From JAVSMW01 sp032027005 (GTDB taxonomy: Bacteria; Bacillota; Thermincolia; Thermincolales; UBA2595): a DNA stretch of 64,000 nt. Position 1 is the stretch's first letter. Each line of letters begins with the position of its first letter. Shown in pieces: positions 35,819-43,959 of this stretch. The stretch covers positions 199,825-263,824 of the forward strand of contig JAVSMW010000005.1 in NCBI GenBank assembly GCA_032027005.1, given 5' to 3'. The translations under genes and the position numbers were made by a program. The notes below the pieces were generated by a model. It did not search any database. It was not told the DNA's origin and worked only from the letters and a program-made list of their open reading frames with translations.

Positions 35819-37669
35819 TTATTTAAATTCCCAGCCCCGGGCTGTAAAGTAATGCTTGACAGCTTCCCTATTTTCTTGATAAGACAAGGGCGGTTTACTG
35901 CCATTGTGAAAAGGTAAATCTTTTGTATAAAAACGTTCCGGGAAGGCAAATTCTTCATTCTTTTCACCTTCGCGCTCGTTAAACTGCTGCTGTAAATCCC
36001 AAATTTTTGCCGCCGCATTTAAAATATCTTCAACAGTAAACCGGTGACCCATAATTGCTGAAAAGGCTCGCGCGTAAAAATCGGGACCTAACCCTCGATG
36101 GGAAGGTGGTCTGATGCAAAGTCCGGTAGAATTTATAATTGTGATTAAATCTTCAGCATATTTTGCCATTTGCGGAATATCCACTTTTGTGGGAGGGTCA
36201 CCAAATATTCTTTTTTTCAGGTCAGCGGGCATATCCATATTCATGATATCCTCTTCAGAAACGTCCAATTCTTGTTCCAAATGATTACGTCCAGGATTTA
36301 GCAAGGCGTCACAAGTTGATCTGGTGCGCAAATGATCTCCGCCCCGGGTAGTAGTAATATTACCTAATGTCCAAACATCCCATTTCCCCCGGGGATCCCG
36401 GACCGGGATTTCCACTCCTTTGATGTGCATGGCATAATGGGCACTACCAGGAAACTGGGCTGCAGCTCTTTTTACTCCTTCTGCCAGAACGTCGCCAATA
36501 CCCTGCCTTTTTCCAATCATATCAAGAAGTTTTGAGATACTTGCAAAATCTCCCCATTCCAAAGGAACTTCCTCGTTGAATTCTTTTAGCAGCCCGTGTT
36601 GGTTAGCTTCAATAGCAAAGGCAATCGCCCCCGCTGCTGAAACAACATCCATGCCATAGAGGTTACAGATTTCCGCACATTTAAAAATTTCAGCAATATC
36701 CTTAATCCCTAACTTAGCTCCGAATTCAAAGTCAAAAGTTACTTCCAACCCCTTGGCTTCGTATCCTTCATATTGACCTTTTTTCACCCGCGACCAATGA
36801 ATACAAGCCACAGGACAGGAGAAACAAGCCAGGTCTTTTTCTTTATATTCCTTTTCAAAAACACCCCGGCCCCTGGTTTCAACCCAATCGGGAAATGTGC
36901 CGCAGGTAAAATTATGCCCTGGGAGGGCACCGATTTTGTTATAGGGATCAGCTACGACCATGCTCCCGAAACGCCTGGTATAACCAAAGTGATCATTTTT
37001 AGTTACTCTTTTAAAGGCTTCGGCCATAATCTTTGAAAAAGCCGGGCGGTCAGCTACCCGGACGACACCGCTCCCATGAACGGCAACAGCCTTGACATTT
37101 TTGCTGCCCATTACCGCTCCCATGCCGGTTCTGCCCCAGGAACCGTGCTGGTTATTCATGACTGAGGCAAACCGGACCATCTTTTCGCCTGCCGGCCCGA
37201 TACTGGCAACCTGAAAATCATCACCTTTGTCCTGCTTTATTTTATTTACAGCGGCAGTGGTGTCCAGGCCCCAAAGGTGAGAGGCATCTTCTATCTTAAT
37301 ATCATCATCATCTATGATAATGTAGACCGGATGGGGGCTTTTTCCGGTTAGTATAACATGGCTGTAACCTGCAAACTTTAAATGCGCTCCCCACTGCCCG
37401 CCGCTATTGGCAGTCCCAAAGCGGCCGCTCAATGGTGACATGGCGGAAAGTTCGGTGCGGGCGGCGGTTGGCAGCATAGTCCCAACAAAGGAACCAGTCC
37501 CAAAGATCAAAACATTGCGGGGATCAAAAGGATCAATTTTTGGGGGGATAAGGTCGGCCATGAGTTTTGTATTGACTCCGAGCCCCCCTAAAAACTCCCT
37601 GTGCAAGTCAGTGCCATCAAAGATTTCAATTTTTTGCTCTGTAAGGTCTATTTTAATTATTTTGAACAT
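35819..37669 (-). CDS. tungsten-containing aldehyde ferredoxin oxidoreductase
   Basis: A 616-residue AOR-family enzyme. The N-terminal domain begins FKIIKIDLTEQKIE and has GTGSFVGTMLPTAART-like cofactor contacts. The [4Fe-4S] cluster ligands are C282, C285 and C289 (CFSCPVAC) and C518 (STGLC), the spacing of Pyrococcus AOR. RGGDHLRTRS and similar blocks bind the bis-tungstopterin. It would interconvert an aldehyde and a carboxylic acid with ferredoxin, here encoded just upstream with a 17-bp overlap. Beside an aryl-CoA ligase, an aromatic aldehyde/acid is a likely substrate. A BamB-like role is less likely because no other bam genes are present. Confidence 0.92.
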   Translation of the reverse strand: MFKIIKIDLTEQKIEIFDGTDLHREFLGGLGVNTKLMADLIPPKIDPFDPRNVLIFGTGSFVGTMLPTAARTELSAMSPLSGRFGTANSGGQWGAHLKFAGYSHVILTGKSPHPVYIIIDDDDIKIEDASHLWGLDTTAAVNKIKQDKGDDFQVASIGPAGEKMVRFASVMNNQHGSWGRTGMGAVMGSKNVKAVAVHGSGVVRVADRPAFSKIMAEAFKRVTKNDHFGYTRRFGSMVVADPYNKIGALPGHNFTCGTFPDWVETRGRGVFEKEYKEKDLACFSCPVACIHWSRVKKGQYEGYEAKGLEVTFDFEFGAKLGIKDIAEIFKCAEICNLYGMDVVSAAGAIAFAIEANQHGLLKEFNEEVPLEWGDFASISKLLDMIGKRQGIGDVLAEGVKRAAAQFPGSAHYAMHIKGVEIPVRDPRGKWDVWTLGNITTTRGGDHLRTRSTCDALLNPGRNHLEQELDVSEEDIMNMDMPADLKKRIFGDPPTKVDIPQMAKYAEDLITIINSTGLCIRPPSHRGLGPDFYARAFSAIMGHRFTVEDILNAAAKIWDLQQQFNEREGEKNEEFAFPERFYTKDLPFHNGSKPPLSYQENREAVKHYFTARGWEFK

Positions 37670-37904
37670 CCAAAGGCACCTGCCTTTCTTTTACCAATGC
37701 CCCAATCGCACAGTAATTGGCGCAAAGGCCGCAATTTTTGCAACGACTGTCAAAGGTTATTTTAAAATGCGCACTATCTTTTTCCTCCACTGTGATATAA
37801 GCCTTAAGCGGCTGAAAACCATTTTCGTAAGTATAAGAACAAATCATCTGACATGCCCGGCATCCCGTACAATGTTCAGGAAAAACATTTATTTTCCAAC
37901 TCAT
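37653..37904 (-). CDS. dicluster 4Fe-4S ferredoxin subunit for the AOR
   Basis: An 83-residue protein with two cluster motifs, CTGCRACQMIC (first) and CKNCGLCANYC (second), separated by a 35-residue beta-rich stretch. This long spacing is typical of AOR-associated electron-transfer subunits rather than small free ferredoxins. AAGGAGGG precedes ATG 37904. The 3' end overlaps the AOR start by 17 bp, so the two are translationally coupled and likely form a complex. Confidence 0.9.
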   Translation of the reverse strand: MSWKINVFPEHCTGCRACQMICSYTYENGFQPLKAYITVEEKDSAHFKITFDSRCKNCGLCANYCAIGALVKERQVPLDVQNN

Positions 37905-37973
37905 CAACCGATCCCTCCTTATAATGCAATGAAGTTGACGCTGTAAGCAGCAGCAGACAGCTTGTTCCGCCGG

Positions 37974-39023
37974 TTAGTATTGACCAACTGTCCTGGCAGC
38001 TTTTAGCATAGCATAGACATTAACCGGTGGAGTTTCGATGGGCATAGCGCAGGCCGGCATTAGAATAAACCCACCTGGGTTGTCTTTCATTTTCGTGATT
38101 ATATCACATGATTCTTTGAATACTTGATCAGGGCGACCGGAAAATAATAATTGGGTGCTAAGATTACCGGCTATGATATGATCCTCCCCGATGGCTTTGG
38201 CTGTGGCCTCAATGTCCATATCATCACCAATCGTAAAGATAGTGCGAGGAGCTAGCTTAACATCTTGCCAGAAGGACAACTTTTTTGTATGATCGCCACA
38301 AAGGTGGATAAATAACTTCTTTACTCCACGATCAACTAAATATGAATAAATTTCTTGGATGTAGGGAAGGCTGTATTTTTCGAAGAATTTGTTTGACAAT
38401 AGATTTTCTAAGGGGTAGGTTGCAAAAGACGTGCAATTTTCAGCTCCAAATTCTTCGATGTAACGGTCAGCTATTTTAAGGATATAATCTGCTGCCAGGC
38501 GGAAAATCCGGTGCGCCAGTTCCGGATCTTTATGAAGCCACCGGAAAACCATATCATTGTCCATAACGGTCGCTGCAATTCCGAATACCGAACCCGATGT
38601 TATTGAGGCCGGGTAACCTTTAGCCCGGCAGAGCCTGGCAAACTGCAGCATCCTGCTTATCCCCGGAGCGGTATCTAAATCGGGTAAAGTAAGTTTTTCC
38701 AGATCATCGGCTTTCAAGACTGCCTTTTTTATGGTTGGAAATGTGTTTGGCATTGATTCAGGAAATTGCAGCACACCCCCGAAATCCCATCCTGCCCAAT
38801 TGGGATTATTAAAAATCGGGGTAGCATCATATTGGTAAGTTTCCATGGCCCAAAGTTGTGCCTCGAAGGCTTTTTCCGGTTCAAGGAAATATTCCTTACA
38901 GGTCATTCCATAAACCGGGGCGACCCAACCGAGGGCAAATGGATTTACGGGCACGCGATCCAGACCCTGCCTGAGAGCTAATGCTCTCATACGTTCTGCT
39001 GAACTTAATTTATCGCTATTCAT
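37974..39023 (-). CDS. uroporphyrinogen decarboxylase-fold methyltransferase (MtaA/CmuA-like)
   Basis: A 349-residue URO-D superfamily protein. The zinc site of corrinoid-dependent methyltransferases is present: H240-x-C242 (IHLCGD) and C325 (MPACAMP). True heme-pathway HemE lacks this trio, so methyl transfer to or from a corrinoid or thiol is more likely than decarboxylation. No corrinoid protein or activator is in the window. It lies between the molybdopterin enzyme and the AOR ferredoxin in one operon. Demethylation of a methoxylated aromatic is a reasonable but unproven idea. Confidence 0.85.
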   Translation of the reverse strand: MNSDKLSSAERMRALALRQGLDRVPVNPFALGWVAPVYGMTCKEYFLEPEKAFEAQLWAMETYQYDATPIFNNPNWAGWDFGGVLQFPESMPNTFPTIKKAVLKADDLEKLTLPDLDTAPGISRMLQFARLCRAKGYPASITSGSVFGIAATVMDNDMVFRWLHKDPELAHRIFRLAADYILKIADRYIEEFGAENCTSFATYPLENLLSNKFFEKYSLPYIQEIYSYLVDRGVKKLFIHLCGDHTKKLSFWQDVKLAPRTIFTIGDDMDIEATAKAIGEDHIIAGNLSTQLLFSGRPDQVFKESCDIITKMKDNPGGFILMPACAMPIETPPVNVYAMLKAARTVGQY

Positions 39024-39040
39024 TTAATACCTCCGTTCTC

Positions 39041-41227
39041 TTAACTCTCTATTTTTTCCACTTCACATTGCAGTGCTTTAAAGGCAGGAAACCCCGAAAT
39101 TGGATCCCGGTTTTTCTCATCAGTGAGATAATTCGGGTTTGCTTCCCGCCAGCCTTCCGCTTGAATAGGCGAACCTCCACCGGCATTGACCTCCACAACA
39201 CCTCGTTTTATATCATTAGTTACTTTTGCCGTAAAGACAACTTCACCGCGTGGACTCCTGATTTTAACCTTATCTCCGTCTGAAATGCCTCTTTGGGCGG
39301 CATCGTCAACGTGAATCAAGATTTGGGCTTCTTTTTGCTTGTTTACCAATTTGGTTATGTTTTGGAATTGTGATCTAAAAGCCGAATTGATGCGGGCACC
39401 TGAGGTCATGATCAAAGGAAATTTGCTCAGCATCTCAGAACTTACTTTTAGCGGCCCTTCAAGAGGTTCTGTATACACCGGCAATGCATCATAACCATAC
39501 TCTTGCAAAATACTTGATGCAATCTCAATTTTTCCGGAAGGGGTGTTAAATCCCGGCTTTCCATCACTACGTAATAAGCCCTGCTCATATTTGCGATATC
39601 GCCTGTTAATTGGCAGTTGAACTCCAAGAGGATTATTCCGCAATTGCTTTAACAGCTCCGGGTCTTTGGCAAAGGCCCAATCCAGAATTTGCTGCTCATC
39701 TTGGGGGAAAAGGTGACCATAACCAAGTCTGTTGGCAAGAGCCGAAATAATAAGCGAATCGTTTTTAGCCTCTCCCAGGGGTTCTATGACGCGTTCCCGA
39801 ATTCGTACATAATTATTGGGATAACGCATATAAGATAAGTTTTCATAATAAGTGGTTGATGGCAGAAAATAATCAGCATAGGCAGTATCGGCGGTTTCAA
39901 AGCGATTGACGATTACTAAAAGCTCCAGTTTAGATAATGCTTTTTTGGTAAGTTCCACGTTTGGATATGAAGTAATCAGCGAAGAGCCAATAACAATTAG
40001 TCCTTTTATTGGATATGGATCGTCTTCTAAAATAGCTTGCCTGGCCTCCATAAAATGAGCTGAATCAGTATACTCGTAAAACAAAGGATATTTGTTGGCC
40101 CCGACTGGTTTCACACCATTACTTACTTTTATCTCTGGTTTTTCAAGTGCTAACCTGGGTTGTTCATTCAGTAGTATCCCGCCTGGTGTATCGAGGTTGC
40201 CGGTGATGGCAAAAAGAATCATGACTGCCCGGATATTTTGGACTCCACTGTTGGTGTATTCCAGACCGGTGTACATCAGATAACTGGAGCGTTTACACGC
40301 TATTTCCCTGGCAATGGCCACAATCTGCGCTTGAGGAACATCTGTTATCTTCTCAGCTGCTTCTGGTGTGAAATTGCTTACATATTCCTTTAATTCCGCA
40401 AAACCTACCGTCCAATTGGTGACAACCTCTTCGTCATAAAGTTTTTCCTGAATTATTACATTAATCATTGCTAAAGCCAGGGCCCCGTCTGTTCCGGGGC
40501 GAATCGGCAGCCAGTTGCCGCATAATTTTGCCGTTGCCGTACGAATAGGATCAATAGCAATAACCTTGGCCCCTCTTTTAATTGCTTCTTTGACCTTGGG
40601 CAAAAGCCATAAAGGTGAATCTGTAGATGGATTAGCGCCCCAAAGCAGCAGAAATTCCGTATTTTCTAAATCAGCTTTCATCCGGGATGCCGGGATACCA
40701 AAGGTCGGCAAAGGGGCCAAGAACCCGTAAGAATAATAGCACACAGAGCCCACACCGCTTGTATTGGGAGACCCAAAAGGATACAAAAAGCTGGTACTGC
40801 CGCGCAGTAAAGGTTTTACAGAATTCATATCGACAAAGGAAGGTTCAAAAGCTCCCCGTCCGCTATAAGACATGATGGCCTGGGGCCCGTATTTTTCTTT
40901 GATCTCCTGCATTTTATCGACAATTCCGTCCAAGGCTTCGTCCCACGTTATCTTTTGGTAGGACCGTTCACCTCTTTGACCTTCTCTTTTTAAAGGGTGT
41001 GAGATCCGGTCGGCCGAATAAACGATCTCAGGAGAAGCCAACCCGCGCATACATGTCAGCCCCAAAGGGTTCCCTTGATGAGATGAGACCTTCGTAAGCT
41101 TGCCATCATCTACATTTACTTTGACCCAGCATCCTTCCGGACATATCCCGCATATTGCGGGTATTTGTTCGTCATTTTTTGCCCCGATTCTTTCTTGCTC
41201 TGTTTGTAACTGCGAAACTTTATCCAT
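39041..41227 (-). CDS. cytoplasmic molybdopterin oxidoreductase (DMSO reductase superfamily)
   Basis: A 728-residue enzyme. The N-terminal [4Fe-4S] site is C26, C29, C33 and C59 (CGICPEGC and LTCMRG). The bis-MGD domains include ITWDEALDGIVDKM, LLLWGANPSTDSP, IAIDPIRTATAKL and a C-terminal VKIRSPRGEV domain. A Cys in GVGSVCYYSYG is the likely metal ligand. There is no twin-arginine signal or membrane-anchor gene, so it is cytoplasmic. The start ATG 41227 has AAGGAGGG upstream. It heads the operon driven by the sigma-54 promoter at 41406-41420. Thiosulfate/polysulfide-reductase-like, acetylene-hydratase-like or hydroxylase activities cannot be separated here. Confidence 0.88.
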   Translation of the reverse strand: MDKVSQLQTEQERIGAKNDEQIPAICGICPEGCWVKVNVDDGKLTKVSSHQGNPLGLTCMRGLASPEIVYSADRISHPLKREGQRGERSYQKITWDEALDGIVDKMQEIKEKYGPQAIMSYSGRGAFEPSFVDMNSVKPLLRGSTSFLYPFGSPNTSGVGSVCYYSYGFLAPLPTFGIPASRMKADLENTEFLLLWGANPSTDSPLWLLPKVKEAIKRGAKVIAIDPIRTATAKLCGNWLPIRPGTDGALALAMINVIIQEKLYDEEVVTNWTVGFAELKEYVSNFTPEAAEKITDVPQAQIVAIAREIACKRSSYLMYTGLEYTNSGVQNIRAVMILFAITGNLDTPGGILLNEQPRLALEKPEIKVSNGVKPVGANKYPLFYEYTDSAHFMEARQAILEDDPYPIKGLIVIGSSLITSYPNVELTKKALSKLELLVIVNRFETADTAYADYFLPSTTYYENLSYMRYPNNYVRIRERVIEPLGEAKNDSLIISALANRLGYGHLFPQDEQQILDWAFAKDPELLKQLRNNPLGVQLPINRRYRKYEQGLLRSDGKPGFNTPSGKIEIASSILQEYGYDALPVYTEPLEGPLKVSSEMLSKFPLIMTSGARINSAFRSQFQNITKLVNKQKEAQILIHVDDAAQRGISDGDKVKIRSPRGEVVFTAKVTNDIKRGVVEVNAGGGSPIQAEGWREANPNYLTDEKNRDPISGFPAFKALQCEVEKIES

Positions 41228-41260
41228 GTAATCTACCCTCCTTAAGCCTACCCACACCAA

Positions 41261-41292
41261 AGTACGGGCACCACTCCCACTTGGAGAAGTGG
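41261..41292 (+). repeat. fragment D of the palindromic element family
   Basis: AGTACGGG followed by a CCACT...AGTGG hairpin matches the third hairpin and preceding bases of elements A and B. It lies in the 5' leader of the molybdopterin-enzyme operon, between promoter and ribosome-binding site. It looks like a decayed remnant. Confidence 0.55.
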
Positions 41293-41405
41293 AATGGTCG
41301 CGGTGTGAAAAGGCAGTTCACCAACCCAATTTGCCTTGGTATAGGAATTGGGGCTGGCCGCAATGACATAGTAAATTCAAAAACTTGTATTGCTTATTAT
41401 CTTAA

Positions 41406-41420
41406 GCAATTTTAAGGCCA
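41406..41420 (-). promoter_or_regulatory. sigma-54 (-24/-12) promoter of the AOR operon
   Basis: On the minus strand the sequence is TGGCCTTAAAATTGC, with GG and GC 10 bp apart. The -12 part overlaps an inverted repeat ATTGCTTA-N6-TAAGCAAT at 41389-41410. The leader to ATG 41227 is about 165 nt. A sigma-54 activator gene (41800-42822) lies just upstream on the same strand. Confidence 0.7.
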
Positions 41421-41536
41421 GAAACTTCTTTGTGCGAAAAAGGAGTCCTGAAATGCCGAAAATTAGATCTGAAAGGCTGATTTTGGGTTTTAAATATAAT
41501 AAAGTTTTTTGTGGGAAATAAATATCGGTTTAAAAA

Positions 41537-41735
41537 AATAAAAAAAGCGCCTATCGGCGCGCTTTAGTCTGTGCTATCATTTAGTTCGTATTTCTGTCCA
41601 TGGAATCCATTGTAACTAATAGGCCGCATCTCGCCNCCTCTTTGAGACATTTACTTTTTCCCTTCGACAAAAACTCAGAAAACCCTTGCTCTGCAAGGGT
41701 TAATAGGACTAAAAATTTTATACTTTCCTATACGT
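41537..41735 (-). mobile_element. IS remnant (copy 2), with an N
   Basis: This copy has the same structure as 34404-34603: AACCCTTGCAGAGCAAGGGTT hairpin, MSQRG frame start, an N at 41636, then a frame end reading GEMRPISYNGFHGQKYELN and a GC hairpin. Base differences from copy 1 (for example V/I and V/F changes in the frame end) show that the copies are distinct. It lies between the truncated activator and the AOR-operon promoter, next to the activator's terminator. Confidence 0.7.
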
Positions 41736-41737
41736 TA

Positions 41738-41786
41738 AAAAATGGTGGTATTGACCACCATTTCGGTGGTCAATACCACCATTTTT
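41738..41786. terminator. long perfect-stem terminator after the truncated activator
   Basis: A 22-bp stem (AAAATGGTGGTATTGACCACC and its complement) closes a 5-nt loop, with A and T tracts at the two ends. It lies 14 bp after the activator stop codon and immediately beside IS copy 2. Confidence 0.85.
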
Positions 41787-41799
41787 GTTTGTTAAAACT

Positions 41800-42822
41800 T
41801 TATTTTTTATTTCCATCATGTATTATGCCGTACTTTTCCGCTTTGCGGATAACACTTCCGTGATCCAAGCCCAGGACCTTTGCCGCTTTTCTGATAGAGG
41901 GATATCTATTATAAGCCAGGCTTATCAGCTCTTTTTCCACCAGTTCTTTAGCTTCCTGAATGGGAATCAGTTCATTAACAGCGATTGACGAAAATTTAAA
42001 TTTTGCTTTTAACGAATCCAATTGTGCCTGAACACTTTGGGGTTGGATTAAATTATCATCTGAAAAAACCCAAAGCCTTTCCAGAAAATTTTGAATCTCT
42101 CTAACGTTACCGGGCCAACTGTAGGATTCCAGAATTGGGAAAGAATCAGAGGCAATCCTTTTTTCGAATCCAAATTTTTCGTTAAGTAAACTTATGAAAT
42201 ACATTGCTAGAGGCGGAATATCTTCTTTTCGTTCTCTGAGCGGCGGAATCTCAATAGGTAAAACATTTAACCTGTAATACAAGTCTTCCCGAAAGGTACC
42301 TTCTTGCACGCAATCCCATATATTCACATTAGTAGCGGAAATAATGCGCACATCAAGTTTTCTTGCAGTGGTGCCTCCAATGCGCAGAAGCTCTCGTTCC
42401 TGTAGTACGCGTAAAAGCTTAACCTGAAGTTTTAAAGGAAGATCGCCAATTTCGTCCAAAAGAATTGTACCTTTGTTCGCAATTTCAAATAAACCGGCTT
42501 TACCTTTGGGATTGGCACCAGTGAAAGCTCCCGCTTCATATCCAAACAATTCTGATTCCAACAGGTGCTCAGGAATAGCTCCACAGTTTATCTGGATAAA
42601 ACTGCCTGTTTCGGAACGATTGCTTGTATTGTGAATAATCCGAGCCAGTACTTCTTTCCCTACACCCGATTCACCCAGAATCATCACAGTTGTGTCCGTC
42701 TTCGCTGCGCGAATCGCTAAAGTTAACACTTTCCTCATTTCCGGGCTTTCCGCAATGACTTTCTCTTTTTTAAGGCGTTCAAACATCAATTCTGAAAGTT
42801 CTGCCTGATACCGCGTTGCCAA
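41800..42822 (-). CDS. sigma-54-dependent activator lacking its sensor domain (5'-truncated)
   Basis: A 340-residue AAA+/Fis protein with Walker A GESGVGKE, GAFTGA, Walker B GTILLDEI, FREDLYYRLNV and a C-terminal helix-turn-helix (SIRKAAKVLGLDHGSVIRK). There is no PAS domain. The possible TTG start at 42822 lies inside a linker helix, and the frame stays open upstream (SSRFQLKEELEKSQLL, as in PAS-AAA+ linkers) right up to the ridA stop codon at 42895. The sensor-coding part has thus been lost by a deletion joined exactly to ridA. If translated, it could be unregulated. It lies upstream of the AOR operon's sigma-54 promoter. Confidence 0.82.
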   Translation of the reverse strand: MATRYQAELSELMFERLKKEKVIAESPEMRKVLTLAIRAAKTDTTVMILGESGVGKEVLARIIHNTSNRSETGSFIQINCGAIPEHLLESELFGYEAGAFTGANPKGKAGLFEIANKGTILLDEIGDLPLKLQVKLLRVLQERELLRIGGTTARKLDVRIISATNVNIWDCVQEGTFREDLYYRLNVLPIEIPPLRERKEDIPPLAMYFISLLNEKFGFEKRIASDSFPILESYSWPGNVREIQNFLERLWVFSDDNLIQPQSVQAQLDSLKAKFKFSSIAVNELIPIQEAKELVEKELISLAYNRYPSIRKAAKVLGLDHGSVIRKAEKYGIIHDGNKK

Positions 42823-42894
42823 TAACTGAGACTTCTCTAACTCTTCTTTTAGCTGGAATCTTGAACTAATATAATGTTCGCTAAGAGCAAACTG

Positions 42895-43299
42895 TTACAC
42901 TTCTTCAATTCCTAATTCCACTACAGCCTCAATCTCAACTACTGTACCCGGCAAGAGCAATCCGGCTACCAGTACCGAAGTATAAGCGGGACTATATCTA
43001 GCGGTAAATTTACCAATTTCCTTGAGGATTGCAAACCAGTTTTCCCTGTCAGTAACATATGTTTTCATTTTAACAATGTTCTCAGGACCTGCGCCTACCT
43101 CATCCAAAACGGCCTTAATGTTCGCGACGGCCTGTCTTGCCTGGGCAACGGGGTCATCCTTGCCCACAAGATTGCCCTCACGATCCAGACCCACCTGCCC
43201 GGAAATGTATACGGTGTTGCCAACCCGAACAGCTTGGGAATATCCCTTGGTAGCATGACTGGCTGCTGGATTAATAAGAATTTTTTTGGTCAATTTCAT
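42895..43299 (-). CDS. ridA: RidA family enamine/imine deaminase
   Basis: A 134-residue YjgF/YER057c/UK114 protein with SHATKGYSQAVRVGNTVYIS near the N-terminus, GQVGLDREGNLVG, and the C-terminal LLLPGTVVEIEAVVELG containing the family's Glu. The conserved Arg appears within ENWFAILKEIGKFTARYSPAYTSV only in a variant context, so membership of the archetypal RidA group is not certain. It removes reactive enamines or acts on a pathway intermediate. Its stop codon is joined directly to the interior of a sigma-54 activator frame. Confidence 0.88.
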   Translation of the reverse strand: MKLTKKILINPAASHATKGYSQAVRVGNTVYISGQVGLDREGNLVGKDDPVAQARQAVANIKAVLDEVGAGPENIVKMKTYVTDRENWFAILKEIGKFTARYSPAYTSVLVAGLLLPGTVVEIEAVVELGIEEV

Positions 43300-43423
43300 T
43301 CGCCCCCCTATTTATTGGTTTAAATTTTTCATTATATTTATTTCTCAAAACTAGTGCAGGAAACCTTTTTTTAAATAAGGTAATTTTAAAAAAATTCCAG
43401 AAATAACAGGTTGCACCAGAGTT

Positions 43424-43472
43424 CAAAAAAAAAAGAGCCAAAGGCTGCCATAATAAGCAAATACCTTTGGCT
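43424..43472 (-). terminator. terminator of the FMN-binding protein gene
   Basis: AGCCAAAGG (43436-43444) pairs with CCTTTGGCT (43464-43472), and ten consecutive T follow on the minus strand. It lies about 50 bp after the stop at 43520. Confidence 0.85.
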
Positions 43473-43519
43473 TCTTAACATTTTTAAAAATACGCTATGG
43501 AAACTGAACAGTGCAGGTA

Positions 43520-43891
43520 TTATAAGGTCTGTTCGGCGGAATTGACCTTTACTTCCAGAGCTGCTCTGGCCCAGGGAAACTTCCCTTTGATCAATTCAAA
43601 ATTAGCCCCTTCTGCCACAAACGCAGCCGTGCCTGTAACTAAAAACCCTGTTCCAGGGCCGTGATTACCTTCAACTTCCCTGCTTCCCAAAGTAATTAGG
43701 ACTTTGTTGTTTTTGCTGATGTTTTTTTCAGTGGTGTTCATGAACCCGGCGGGAATTAAAAACCTGTTGTCCGCAGTTAGCTGAATATAGGTATTCCAGG
43801 TATTAACCAGGTGTGGCCCATCTTCCCCCTGGGTTGCAATAGCAACTACACCTTCATGTTTTAATACATCTAGCAACTTGTCTGGAATCAT
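43520..43891 (-). CDS. pyridoxamine 5'-phosphate oxidase-like FMN-binding split-barrel protein
   Basis: A 123-residue small flavin-barrel protein. The N-terminus IPDKLLDVLKHEGVVAIATQ leads into HLVNTWNTYIQL, and the barrel continues with VLITLGSREVEG and GTGFLVTGTAAF. This size and pattern fits FMN-binding pyridoxamine-phosphate-oxidase-like proteins, often redox or F420/flavin reductases of unknown substrate. AAGGAGA precedes the ATG. Its neighbours are an MBL-fold protein and a hemerythrin/PAS protein, suggesting an oxygen or redox response group. Confidence 0.8.
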   Translation of the reverse strand: MIPDKLLDVLKHEGVVAIATQGEDGPHLVNTWNTYIQLTADNRFLIPAGFMNTTEKNISKNNKVLITLGSREVEGNHGPGTGFLVTGTAAFVAEGANFELIKGKFPWARAALEVKVNSAEQTL

Positions 43892-43959
43892 TCTGCATGT
43901 CTCCTTTGATTTTATTTTATCAGGGAGTTTAGTTAACTCCCTGAAAACACTGTCGTTTA

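Noticed and set aside
41530..41745. A 7-bp TTTTTTA target duplication around IS copy 2.
   Set aside because: It lies in poly-A/T tracts where any such match is expected, and copy 1 shows no duplication.
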